From assembly GCA_021848145.1 (NCBI GenBank), contig JAJZMX010000004.1, forward strand, positions 62,001-126,000: a DNA stretch of 64,000 nt, written 5' to 3'. Source of the DNA: a bacterium (GTDB lineage Bacteria > Patescibacteriota > Saccharimonadia > Saccharimonadales > UBA4665). Positions 24,653 through 33,021 of the stretch are shown piece by piece. How positions within the stretch are numbered: position 1 is the stretch's first letter; each line of letters begins with the position of its first letter. The notes beneath the pieces are model-generated. The model was not told the origin of the DNA. It saw only the letters and a program-made list of their open reading frames with translations, and searched no databases. Position numbers and translations under genes: made by a program.

Positions 24653-24795
24653 GTCCATCTAATTATTTCGTTAGCTAAAATCCTATAAATCGGGCCCCTT
24701 AGGGTCACCATTATTAAGCCATTTCAGTTTTTAAATTGCATAGGCTTTTGTTATACCAAAACTATTAATTAAGGAAAAGTTTAAAACGCCTATGC
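24653..24795. repeat. Array site E (right border)
   Basis: A conserved left arm (GTCCA at 24653, ATCTAAT at 24657, GTCACCA at 24704-24710, spacing 51 nt), but the following sequence lacks ACAGAT. It contains its own inverted repeat GCATAGGC (24738-24745)/GCCTATGC (24788-24795). This is the pattern expected of the right junction with ancestral chromosome. Confidence 0.65.
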
Positions 24796-24832
24796 TGTAC
24801 TTTTATGCTTAAAGAGCATTAAATTACTTAAT

Positions 24833-25228
24833 ATGGGTTATTACGAGAAAAGGCAAGAAGAATTGATTACTGATTTAAATTTGATACTAATGGACTTGGC
24901 TTTTACGGATAAACCGGATGCTGTTTTGAGTTATAGGTCAGAAAGATTACTTGGTCAATTGGCTAGCAAAATTGGCCTAGTCCTAATAAATGGTGCTGAT
25001 TCAACTATTACTTACGCAGTTTCTCCTTGTCCTCAGGATCTTGTTATCACTAACGGTAATCTTGACCCTTATTCAGAACTAAGTCTACGAAGTTCTAAAC
25101 CACGCTATGTGTGTGATAGAAACGGTGTTAAATCTAGGACTCTCTTTATTGGCGAGCCGGACGCATTTGTTAGTATTTTGGGACTGGGAACGTCCCTACT
25201 TAAAGGTGGCGAGATTAAACATTCCTAG
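24833..25228 (+). CDS. Uncharacterised 131-residue protein
   Basis: No family recognised. Soluble, with an N-terminal acidic helix (YYEKRQEELITDLNLILMDL) followed by a mixed alpha/beta part and two Cys residues. It converges on the TylF-like gene with a 4-nt overlap. It lies just right of the array's border and may be the original neighbour of tRNA-Glu, or the content of a further element without a right repeat. Confidence 0.55.
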   Translation: MGYYEKRQEELITDLNLILMDLAFTDKPDAVLSYRSERLLGQLASKIGLVLINGADSTITYAVSPCPQDLVITNGNLDPYSELSLRSSKPRYVCDRNGVKSRTLFIGEPDAFVSILGLGTSLLKGGEIKHS

Positions 25229-25857
25229 GGTTTAGTAATAATTGCCAGGTCAGTTTGATGGACTATATTTGCTTTTTCAGTCTTAAAGAAATCTTCTACT
25301 GCCCTGGTCACCCCCGGAAGGTTGCTTTTATTGTAGTCGTCAATTATTATTATGCCGCTATTATCTAGTCTGGGCCAAACCAAATCTAGGCTGTCCCTGA
25401 TTGAATTGTAAAAGTCTCCGTCTAGTAGAGCGAATGCAATTGTGGATGGAAGATGCTTAGAGTTTATTTCACTAAACCAAGATTTATGTATAAGCGGCGT
25501 CTTCAAACCTGCCTTTTTATAGTTTCTAACAAGTTCACGCTTACTTGCCTTTAACTCGCCCGCTTTAAAGTCAGAACCTGCTACAGAAGCATCCTGTATT
25601 GTCTTATGTGGTAGGCCGCTAAATGAATCGTAGACATGAAATTCCTTGTCCGAATTAGCTTGTTTAATTAAACGGGATATGAACAGGCTAGTTGTGCCTA
25701 TATAGCAGCCAAACTCGACTATGTCCCCCGGAATATTCTTGTCTAAAATGACTGAGAGCTGATTTAAGATGACCTTCAGTCGCATTTTCGTCATTTGTTC
25801 ACTAATCAGTGGATAGTCTCGTATGAGGCTTTCCGATACTGTTTTTAACGCCTTCAA
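25225..25857 (-). CDS. TylF/macrocin O-methyltransferase-like protein
   Basis: A 210-residue SAM-dependent methyltransferase. The SAM loop is DIVEFGCYIGTTSLFISRLI (about 42-61), VYDSFSGLP follows (about 74), and the TylF signature LLDGDFYNSIRDSLDLVWPRL with GIIIIDDY is near 150-180. Family members methylate sugar hydroxyls. The substrate is unknown here. Confidence 0.8.
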   Translation of the reverse strand: MKALKTVSESLIRDYPLISEQMTKMRLKVILNQLSVILDKNIPGDIVEFGCYIGTTSLFISRLIKQANSDKEFHVYDSFSGLPHKTIQDASVAGSDFKAGELKASKRELVRNYKKAGLKTPLIHKSWFSEINSKHLPSTIAFALLDGDFYNSIRDSLDLVWPRLDNSGIIIIDDYNKSNLPGVTRAVEDFFKTEKANIVHQTDLAIITKP

Positions 25858-25896
25858 GCGCCTCCTTTGAACCTGTAATCCCTTAACGCTTATACA

Positions 25897-26319
25897 CTAG
25901 GGTATATTGTTTAAGAATTCAACCAGTTGTTTTGGAGTTAGTTCGGCCTTAACTATATATCCATCTGCTTGTTTTTCGATATCTTCTTTAATATCTTCCC
26001 TTTGTTCCAGGTTGGTAGTGATTATTATTTTCGCTTTCAAATGAGGAGTCTTTTGGGGGTCTCTTAGTGCCCTAAGGATCTCAATACCTGTGACGTTGGG
26101 AACCATTAAATCTAGAAGTATAATGTCGAATTGGTCAGTTTGTGCAAGCTCAAGGCCTTTAGCTCCATCTATTTCTAACTTAACCTCATATCCTTCTTTT
26201 GAGAGGGCACGTGTGTAAAGTTCACCTATAAAAGGTTCGTCTTCTATACACAATACCTTTTTGGAGGCGTTTAGTACGGCTGGAGTTATTTTTTCTTCTG
26301 GTTTCTCTGTAGGGTTCAT
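25897..26319 (-). CDS. Single-domain response regulator
   Basis: A 140-residue receiver with acidic residues in LCIEDEPF, phosphoacceptor Asp in FDIILLDLMVPN, Thr in IIITTNL and Lys in YIVKAEL. No output domain. Encoded 5 nt after the histidine kinase at 26325-27869, its evident partner. Confidence 0.88.
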   Translation of the reverse strand: MNPTEKPEEKITPAVLNASKKVLCIEDEPFIGELYTRALSKEGYEVKLEIDGAKGLELAQTDQFDIILLDLMVPNVTGIEILRALRDPQKTPHLKAKIIITTNLEQREDIKEDIEKQADGYIVKAELTPKQLVEFLNNIP

Positions 26320-26324
26320 ATGTA

Positions 26325-27869
26325 TTATCTCCTGTATAGTGAGTGGTTCTTAATCCAACCGTGAGCACCACGGACAATTTCCTTATTATCGCTATTTTTC
26401 AGTTCGGCGGCAAGTTGAGCATAAGGACGTACTGTAAAACTGAATTCACTGCCCTCTCCTGTCTTCGAGCGAACCCAGATATTGCCGCCGTGGGCTGTAA
26501 TAATGGCTTTACATAAATATAAGCCCAAGCCATTACCGCCTATTTGTGCACGGTTTTTGTGATCACGATAAAACTTAGTAAATAAGTTAGGCATAATATT
26601 TTGACTAATCCCCACTCCAAAATCTTGTACTGTAGTCTCTATTAGGCCTTCTTTTGACATATGGGCTTTGACCTTAATAGTCTTTGAGTTGCCGCTATAT
26701 TTAATAGCGTTATCGATAAGGTTATTGATTACTTCGTATATACTCAATCGGTCAACGCCAACACTTGGTAAATTTGGTTCTATTTCTGTTTCTATATTTA
26801 TCCCCCTGACCTTTGCCCTTAAGCTAATATTATTAACAGCAGAAGTAATTATGTCCTCCCAGCTTTCTTCCCTCAGCTGAAGTTCGAGCTGATCGTTGTC
26901 TACTCTTGCTACATTAAGTATATTGTTAACAAAAACAGTTAGCTGTTGGGCGGTTGCGCTCATCTTTTGCATGAAATCTTTTAGCTCTGCATTGGGATTG
27001 TCCGCCAATACTTCCTCTAGAGCCTCTATATATCCTCTCAAAAGGGTCAATGGTGTACGTAGCTCATGTACACTTAGGGCTATGAAGCTAATTGCCTGCT
27101 CATCTTGAGAATATTGTTTAGTATGGTCAAACAGCACAATAACCGACTCGAAATCTTGGGGATTATCTTTGTTGTAGTAAGCTGCAAGGTCAAAAAGAAG
27201 AGTCGGATGGTTGTCTAGTACCCTCATTTTTACACGCTCCCAGCTCATGGTTGCAGTGGCTGAATCTTTTTTAACTTTTTTCATCCAGCTATCTAACGTG
27301 TTGTCGCTTGGGAACGACATGTCCATTACCATATAAAAGTTTTTCCCGGTTAGATCTGAAGAATTTATGCCTATATATTCACCTGCGTGCGAGTTGGCGA
27401 AAATAATGTTTTGCCCTGAATCTAAGATGAACATTGGCAACGGGAGGTTGTTGGCTATAAAGTTATGGTCTATATTGCTGTCTTTTTCATTTCCCTTAAC
27501 TTCTTTACCAACAGCAGAAGATAGTTGTATTACTTGAGCAGTTAAATTTGCTACGAGTTCATGCCCTACTTTTAATTTATCTATATTTGGTGCCGGCATT
27601 GAACTGTTGGGAGTTATGCCTATTATTAGTCGCCAAAGGGCTTTTATTGGGGATATAAGATGGTTAGTTAGAACTAAAGCCAAGGCTATACTAATTACAA
27701 CTGCAACCATTCCCAAGATTTCTGTGTATTCTCCCGTACTCAAGCTCAGTTTGTTTTTAATCGTTATCCAAATTGCTATCAATACAAAATTAGAGGCTAG
27801 CATCATTAAAAATAGGCTAAGTAAGTATTGCCTCTTAGTTCTAACGAAGTAATCCGATTTATTTGCCAT
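26325..27869 (-). CDS. Membrane PAS histidine kinase
   Basis: A 514-residue kinase: two membrane segments (about 14-33 and 46-66) with almost no external loop, a HAMP-like linker, PAS (about 135-240), HisKA with the His in FIALSVHELRTPLTLL, and HATPase_c (NLIDNAIKYS, DFGVGIS, GGNGLGLYLCKAI). Sensing is probably intracellular or in the membrane. Cotranscribed with the single-domain receiver gene. Confidence 0.9.
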   Translation of the reverse strand: MANKSDYFVRTKRQYLLSLFLMMLASNFVLIAIWITIKNKLSLSTGEYTEILGMVAVVISIALALVLTNHLISPIKALWRLIIGITPNSSMPAPNIDKLKVGHELVANLTAQVIQLSSAVGKEVKGNEKDSNIDHNFIANNLPLPMFILDSGQNIIFANSHAGEYIGINSSDLTGKNFYMVMDMSFPSDNTLDSWMKKVKKDSATATMSWERVKMRVLDNHPTLLFDLAAYYNKDNPQDFESVIVLFDHTKQYSQDEQAISFIALSVHELRTPLTLLRGYIEALEEVLADNPNAELKDFMQKMSATAQQLTVFVNNILNVARVDNDQLELQLREESWEDIITSAVNNISLRAKVRGINIETEIEPNLPSVGVDRLSIYEVINNLIDNAIKYSGNSKTIKVKAHMSKEGLIETTVQDFGVGISQNIMPNLFTKFYRDHKNRAQIGGNGLGLYLCKAIITAHGGNIWVRSKTGEGSEFSFTVRPYAQLAAELKNSDNKEIVRGAHGWIKNHSLYRR

Positions 27870-27875
27870 TCTATC

Positions 27876-29120
27876 TTAGTTATATGTTAGTTCACTGCTT
27901 GAAGCCAGTGCAGTGATCCAAGTTTGTCCGGCGTTAAATTTTATAGGGTTTCCTTTACTGTCGGTAAATGTTAGAGGTGAGGTATTCGATGGTTTACTCC
28001 ACTGTCCATCTGTTACTGTGCCGTCCTGAAATATATATGCTTGTCCACTACCAACATTTGAATAATCAGAGTAGTAGGCTCCGGTAGTATCTAGAGTACC
28101 TGTTGACCAGGGTACGACCAAGCCAACCACGACTTTAGGGCTTAACTGCTTACCTGTGTTTGCATCGATTTGCGGTGCTCCACCTTCATACCGATTGTAA
28201 GTGTCTGTTTGGGGGCTAAATTTGTAATTTACGTTATATGTTGAATAAGACAAGTTAAAGCTAATATTGGTGGCATTGGGGTTTTTTGAAGGCGAATCTG
28301 GCTTCCGTGGCCAACCGCTATACTTACTATTCGCCCATCCTTTTAAGCCTTCTAGCTTAATAAGACCAGGTATGCTGGTGTACAGGTTGTGAGGAGCCGG
28401 TCGGCTACTTATACGATGGTAAAACGCAGGGTTCTGTAAGTAGTCCAGATTCTTTACGCCAAGGGTCTTAATGTCTATCAATGCTTGAGGGCTGCCGCCA
28501 TCATGGGCGTACGGCGCATCGAAGCCAAGGTCCCATCGTAAAAAGTAAGGCCTAGCAGAACGCACTGGCCCCACGAACGTAGGAAGTTGGCCCTGGAAAA
28601 GTGCCATAAATCGAGTTATTCCACCTTCTGTTAAGGCCTCAAAGACTACCCCTGCCTGGCTTAGGCCCGCTTGGGGTCTGGCTTGGGGAGTATTCTCTAC
28701 CATTACTGCTGTTATTGGATTTTGGTTGGCTGCTGGCGGTACTGGTAGCCCACTGAGAGTTGAGGGAACCGTACTGCTAGGCTTAGTTATTGGAGCTTGG
28801 ACTTTAGGCTTATTAGTAGCGTATTTTGTTGGTTTGTGGTTTGAGGCCATGAAAGCAAGCACACCTCCGATAATTACCAAGACCAACACTACGACTCCAA
28901 CAATTAGCCATTGTTTCTTTGACGGGGGCCATTTAAATTTTTTATCTTTTTGCGGATTTTGGTGGTGTACAACGACGGGTTCGTTGATATCACCCCCCTT
29001 AGTGTTAACAGTTTCGTTGCTGTCTCTTGCTGCAACTTCTTCAGGGGTAAAAAACTGACCTTTACTTTTCGGTGGTTCTGGTTCAGGTAAATTTGGCAAT
29101 AACTGGCTGTCATTGTGCAT
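27876..29120 (-). CDS. DUF3048-family membrane-anchored protein
   Basis: A 414-residue bitopic protein: a cytoplasmic Pro-rich tail, one span at about 70-92 (WLIVGVVVLVLVIIGGVLAF), then an external DUF3048 domain with VMVENTPQARPQAGLSQAG, EGGITRFMALF and GPVRSARPYF, as in Bacillus YerB. The biochemical role of the family is not established. It is upstream of the kinase gene with a 6-nt gap. Confidence 0.85.
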   Translation of the reverse strand: MHNDSQLLPNLPEPEPPKSKGQFFTPEEVAARDSNETVNTKGGDINEPVVVHHQNPQKDKKFKWPPSKKQWLIVGVVVLVLVIIGGVLAFMASNHKPTKYATNKPKVQAPITKPSSTVPSTLSGLPVPPAANQNPITAVMVENTPQARPQAGLSQAGVVFEALTEGGITRFMALFQGQLPTFVGPVRSARPYFLRWDLGFDAPYAHDGGSPQALIDIKTLGVKNLDYLQNPAFYHRISSRPAPHNLYTSIPGLIKLEGLKGWANSKYSGWPRKPDSPSKNPNATNISFNLSYSTYNVNYKFSPQTDTYNRYEGGAPQIDANTGKQLSPKVVVGLVVPWSTGTLDTTGAYYSDYSNVGSGQAYIFQDGTVTDGQWSKPSNTSPLTFTDSKGNPIKFNAGQTWITALASSSELTYN

Positions 29121-29140
29121 AAGCTTATTCTAGCATGTAT

Positions 29141-30568
29141 CTATAAAGATTTTATCTGTTGCGATAAGCGACTTAGGGTACGTTCCTTGCCGATTAATGC
29201 CATACTTTCTGCGAGTGGTGGACTTGATGGTGCCTGGGTCGTTGCAATGCGCACAAGGCTAAATAATATTGCTGGTGGTTGACCCGTTACAGATAGAAGG
29301 TTATTGAGACGGTTAGTTAAGTCTCCTATGCTAAAATCACTATCTTTAAGAGTCTCATTAACTTCTTCAAGCAACTCTTTTAGCTTTTCATTTCCAATAT
29401 CAGCTAATTTTTTATTATTAGAAATAAGAGTTGGATCAACTGGTAGATCTACAAAGAAAAAAATAGTTAAAGAAGGTATTTCGGCTAGGTACTTGAGTCT
29501 TTCTTGGACTAGTGACAGTACTTTTGTTAAATATTCTTCTGGGTAGGCTTTTGCCTCAACTGGAAAATAATTACTTGCCCTTTTATCTAATTCTTCAATG
29601 GGTAATTCTCTAATATAATTACCATTCATCCAAAGCAGTCGTCTCTCGTCAAAGCGGGCACCGCTTTTCTGGATACGATCAAGAGAAAAAGATTTAATCA
29701 GTTCTTCGATACTGTAGAGTTCTTTAGTTGTGCCATCATTCCAGCCTAAGGTTGCTATAAAGTTAACCAAAGTTGATTCCAGATAGCCTTCTTTTAAATA
29801 GTCTAGGACATCCTTGGCTCCATCCCTTTTGCTTAACTTTTTGTTTCCACTTGGTCCCAGTACAGGTGGGGGGGTTGCAAGTATAGGTTGCTCTATACCG
29901 AGTGCCTCGTATAGGTTTAGGTAGTTTGGCGTAGAGGCTATAAACTCTTGCCCTCTTAATATGTGGCTTATTTTCATTTCGTAATCATCTACAATATGCG
30001 CAAAGTTGTATGTTGGATAACCGTCTGACTTGATTAGGATAAAATCGTCTACAGCTTCTTTTCCTGCGGAAAGGTTTCCCATTACTTCATCATGCCATTG
30101 GTAGTCCTTTGGTTCTGACTTAAAGCGTAGAGGTGTCTTGCCGTATTCCCAGACAGGAGGGTTCTCTGGTCGGTGATTACGGTAAAGGAAAGGCTGGTGA
30201 TTGGCGTTAGCCTGTTTCCTAAACTCATCTAGTTCGTCCTTGCTATAGGGGTCAGAATATGCACGGCCACTCTGTATTAAACGTTCTGCCCATTGGCGAT
30301 AAACCTCTAAACGCTCACTTTGTCTGTATGGTCCGTACTCCCCTGCTTTATCAGGACCTTCGTCATAATAAAGACCAAGCCCTTTAAGGCACCTAATAAC
30401 ATGCTCAATACTGCCTTCAACCTCTCGGTTCTTGTCGGTATCTTCTATTCGCAAAATAAAACTGCCGTTGTTGTGCTTGGCAAGTAACCAGGCAAATAAA
30501 GCGGTACGAATATTACCAACATGTATATAGCCAGTGGGGCTTGGCGCAAAGCGTGTACGAACATCCAT
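29141..30568 (-). CDS. gltX: Glutamyl-tRNA synthetase
   Basis: A 475-residue class I synthetase. The HIGH-type motif is HVGN (16-19) in APSPTGYIHVGN, and the KMSKS-type motif is KKLSKRDG (about 243-250). Length and the C-terminal helical anticodon domain are normal. Whether it is discriminating, or also charges tRNA-Gln for later amidation, cannot be told from the sequence. Confidence 0.95.
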   Translation of the reverse strand: MDVRTRFAPSPTGYIHVGNIRTALFAWLLAKHNNGSFILRIEDTDKNREVEGSIEHVIRCLKGLGLYYDEGPDKAGEYGPYRQSERLEVYRQWAERLIQSGRAYSDPYSKDELDEFRKQANANHQPFLYRNHRPENPPVWEYGKTPLRFKSEPKDYQWHDEVMGNLSAGKEAVDDFILIKSDGYPTYNFAHIVDDYEMKISHILRGQEFIASTPNYLNLYEALGIEQPILATPPPVLGPSGNKKLSKRDGAKDVLDYLKEGYLESTLVNFIATLGWNDGTTKELYSIEELIKSFSLDRIQKSGARFDERRLLWMNGNYIRELPIEELDKRASNYFPVEAKAYPEEYLTKVLSLVQERLKYLAEIPSLTIFFFVDLPVDPTLISNNKKLADIGNEKLKELLEEVNETLKDSDFSIGDLTNRLNNLLSVTGQPPAILFSLVRIATTQAPSSPPLAESMALIGKERTLSRLSQQIKSL

Positions 30569-30824
30569 CTATATTAGTAAATAATATTTAGGCGTATAAA
30601 GACAACTATTGATTGCTTAATAGAAACACATAAATAAAGCATGTATTTAAGACAACGAGCGTTAAAGGAGTAACCTGTGGGTAACTTTAGCTTTTAAAAA
30701 GCTTATGTATATACCAGATACTGGGCAAGCTGTAAAAAAAAATCTAAAATATGGCAAAACAAAACCTTCTCTTACAACTAAAGGATTAATTATTTAAGGG
30801 GTGGGAGAATGGGAACTAAATATA

Positions 30825-31760
30825 ATGAAGAAGCAAGCAACAACTGCTTACGCTGTGCCGAGCATCTATTCATACATGCTAACGTTCATGGCGGGGGCTG
30901 GAATGGTGCTAGTCAGTGTATTTGCTGTCGGCACAATGATGAAGTCAGACCTTAAACAGTTAACCAGTTTCTCTCCAACGGCTGCGACAACAATGACATC
31001 AACAAGCACTAACCCAAATACATGTAGCCCCTCAACAACGCAATCAAATTCTTTAGGCTCTAATAACACTGCTAGTGGCACTACTGGATCAAGCGTGGCG
31101 GGGGTTTATGGTGCTGGGAGCGTAGCTAGCGTGCATGGTTTGGCATTTCCTACCAATATCAAGGATAGCTATAACGAAACCAACAACTCTACCACAAACA
31201 ACACAACTAATACTACGTATACGGATAGCTACAACACTTCTAATAGTAATAATAAGGGCTCGTTTAATGGTGACAATTCGCATAATGGTAACGGGAATAC
31301 CACAAACAGCCACAACAATTCTAATAGCCTAAACGGTAATACTGTGGCTAGCGGTAACACCGTTAATTCCCACAATAATAGCGGTAACACCGTTAATTCC
31401 CACAATAATAACGGTAACACCGTAGCTAGCAAGAATGGCAACACCGTAGCTAGTGGTAACACTGTTGCTTCTGGCAACACAGTAGCTAGTGGTAACACTG
31501 TTGCTTCTGGCAATAACTCTGGCAACACTACAAATAGCGGTAATGGCAATGGTGTGAACGACGGTAATGGTAACACTACTAACTCGGGTAACAGTACTAA
31601 CTCCGGAAACAACAACGGTAACACTGTTGCTTCAGGTAACGGTAGCAGTAACGGTAATAATGCCGGCAATACCTCTAACTCGGGTAACAGTACTAACTCC
31701 GGAAACAACACGTCATCAAACAGCAACAACGGTATCTCTAACAACCAAACTCAGAAATAA
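30825..31760 (+). CDS. Asn/Ser/Thr/Gly-rich repeat surface protein
   Basis: About 311 residues from ATG 30825. A short N-terminus and one hydrophobic segment (about 13-38) anchor or export it; the rest is low-complexity. From about residue 155 the phrase GNTVAS or GNTVNS recurs with a 6-12 residue period, which could form a beta-solenoid, then (G/S)NSTNSGNN repeats. No sorting signal at the C-terminus (ends SNNQTQK). At DNA level there are 36-bp tandem copies (31446 and 31482) and ~34-bp copies (31580 and 31676). A surface fibre or adhesin is a guess. Confidence 0.75.
   Translation: MKKQATTAYAVPSIYSYMLTFMAGAGMVLVSVFAVGTMMKSDLKQLTSFSPTAATTMTSTSTNPNTCSPSTTQSNSLGSNNTASGTTGSSVAGVYGAGSVASVHGLAFPTNIKDSYNETNNSTTNNTTNTTYTDSYNTSNSNNKGSFNGDNSHNGNGNTTNSHNNSNSLNGNTVASGNTVNSHNNSGNTVNSHNNNGNTVASKNGNTVASGNTVASGNTVASGNTVASGNNSGNTTNSGNGNGVNDGNGNTTNSGNSTNSGNNNGNTVASGNGSSNGNNAGNTSNSGNSTNSGNNTSSNSNNGISNNQTQK
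31446..31517 (+). repeat. 36-bp tandem repeat inside the surface-protein gene
   Basis: Two adjacent near-identical 36-bp units starting at 31446 and 31482, each encoding two GNTVAS-type hexapeptides. Nearby, 31580-31614 and 31676-31710 are a further direct repeat. Unit length is a multiple of three, so copy-number change keeps the frame. Confidence 0.8.
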
Positions 31761-31803
31761 AAGCCATCATTAACTAAGGTTATATAAAACCTTACGCCGA
31801 ACT

Positions 31804-31842
31804 ACCGGGGGAAGATCATCAATTGGTTTCCTCCGGTTTTTA
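31804..31842 (+). terminator. Terminator after the surface-protein gene
   Basis: A 10-bp stem ACCGGGGGAA/TTCCTCCGGT (31804-31813/31828-31837) followed by TTTTT. Confidence 0.85.
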
Positions 31843-31847
31843 ATAAC

Positions 31848-32852
31848 TTAAATAGTTGTAGCTAGCTTAAGTAACTGGTTAACGCTCAAACTATCATTAC
31901 CCTTCACTTGGTACCATATTCCGTTTGAAACCCAAGATGCCTGGTCTTGTCCGAAAAGGTAAACAGTTTGTCCTTTATAAGTTATAGTTTTATATTTATG
32001 GCCACTTGTAGGTGCTACCAAAGCGCTGACTAATGTAGCGCTATCCCAGTTTGATGAATGCTCTGTTAGTGAAAAATTTCGAGTATCTATATTACTACTG
32101 AACTTAAAAGTTACTATTCCTGGTTGGTAGCCAACAGAAGTAAGAGAGTAACCTGACGGCCTATAACTAGGCATTACTGCGGAAAAACCTGCACGTACGC
32201 TAGCAACTTTAACCATTACGTTGGGTATGTTTGCGTATACCGCATAGGCTATAACCATGAGTCCCATTAAGCTAATGGTTGCATATGCTGCGATATGTCC
32301 TTTATTTCGTTTTGGCTTAATTTTTTTAAGTTCTCTTTTACTTAATCCAGGTTGCTCGTGAGACTTTGCTTTTTCAATTGCCCTATCCAGATAACTAACG
32401 CTATTTATCTTTTTGGTTGTATTTGTTTTAGAGGATGCCGCTTGTTGGATTGCGACGTATGGGCTGTTTTTGCTTGGTTCCCCAATTGCCGCGCCAAAAC
32501 GGGATATTTCCTTACTGGTTGTAAACGTTTTAGCTCGTTTCAGCAAAGTCGGATCAACGCGCCCAACCATTGTAGAAGTCTTTATTATTGAACTGCTCCT
32601 ACTGAGAATAAGAGGATGACTGACTTTCTTAATCTTTTTCTGGCTTTTTTCTGGCTTTTTTACCCCAGTTCGCATTAATGTCTTTGAGGGATCCGGTTTT
32701 TTCTTGATATGCTGAATTGGCCTTGGTTTTGCAAAGCTTTTTGAGCCAGTACTACTACTCATCATTCCATCAATGCTGCCTTTATTTTCAAGCATTGCTG
32801 CATTGTATGTTTGGCCGTTTAGTTTGATGGTTGTCTTATCGTTTTTTTTCAC
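31848..32852 (-). CDS. Bitopic protein with DUF4367-like external domain
   Basis: A 334-residue protein: a long basic, Ser/Lys-rich cytoplasmic region (1-190), one membrane span near 192-212, then ~120 external residues including YRPSGYSLTSVGYQPG and YKGQTVYLFGQDQASW. The external part resembles DUF4367-type domains seen in anti-sigma-like proteins; the match is by general pattern only. Converges on the surface-protein gene. Confidence 0.55.
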   Translation of the reverse strand: MKKNDKTTIKLNGQTYNAAMLENKGSIDGMMSSSTGSKSFAKPRPIQHIKKKPDPSKTLMRTGVKKPEKSQKKIKKVSHPLILSRSSSIIKTSTMVGRVDPTLLKRAKTFTTSKEISRFGAAIGEPSKNSPYVAIQQAASSKTNTTKKINSVSYLDRAIEKAKSHEQPGLSKRELKKIKPKRNKGHIAAYATISLMGLMVIAYAVYANIPNVMVKVASVRAGFSAVMPSYRPSGYSLTSVGYQPGIVTFKFSSNIDTRNFSLTEHSSNWDSATLVSALVAPTSGHKYKTITYKGQTVYLFGQDQASWVSNGIWYQVKGNDSLSVNQLLKLATTI

Positions 32853-33021
32853 GGATTTTAGAAGCGTCTCATCTTAACATTAGCGTAATGTCTTTGAATT
32901 ACATCTTAAACCTACTTGTACTGGCCTGCAAGTACTCCTAGAATAAAGAAGCGTTAATTTAAGAAGTTATTAAAAACTTTAAGCCCGTTTTATATTTAGA
33001 AGCTTAGAATATACTCAGACC

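Larger units (their letters stand above)
19231..24710. mobile_element. tRNA-Glu-anchored array of five putative gene cassettes
   Basis: The tRNA-end heptamer GTCACCA recurs at 20223, 20971, 22384 (as ATCACCA), 23859 and 24704, splitting the region into units of about 1.0, 0.75, 1.4, 1.5 and 0.85 kb. Each unit holds one or two transcription units of accessory type, in either orientation: phosphatase; ParDE-like toxin-antitoxin; 2H phosphoesterase plus second toxin-antitoxin; TetR/DUF1772; phosphoribosyltransferase. Internal boundaries keep a TTCCA-like pentamer whose first base lies 51 nt before the heptamer, and usually ACAGAT 10 nt after it. The pattern fits repeated site-specific insertion at the tRNA 3' end. 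No recombinase gene is present here. Confidence 0.7.

Noticed and set aside
20924-24795. Array sites as canonical integron attC sites
   Set aside because: The left ATCTAAC at site B fits RYYYAAC and size is similar, but the right core GTTCGAT does not fit GTTRRRY, other sites deviate more, the tRNA-end heptamer in the middle is not part of attC, and no IntI gene is present. Kept only as an analogy.
31354-31710. CRISPR array
   Set aside because: Repeats are in frame, of mixed period and inside a coding gene; there are no unique spacers and no cas genes.
31229-31744. Leu/Pro-rich protein on the minus strand
   Set aside because: It is the mirror image of the Asn/Ser/Thr/Gly repeat gene; its regularity is inherited from the repeats, and it lacks a ribosome binding site.
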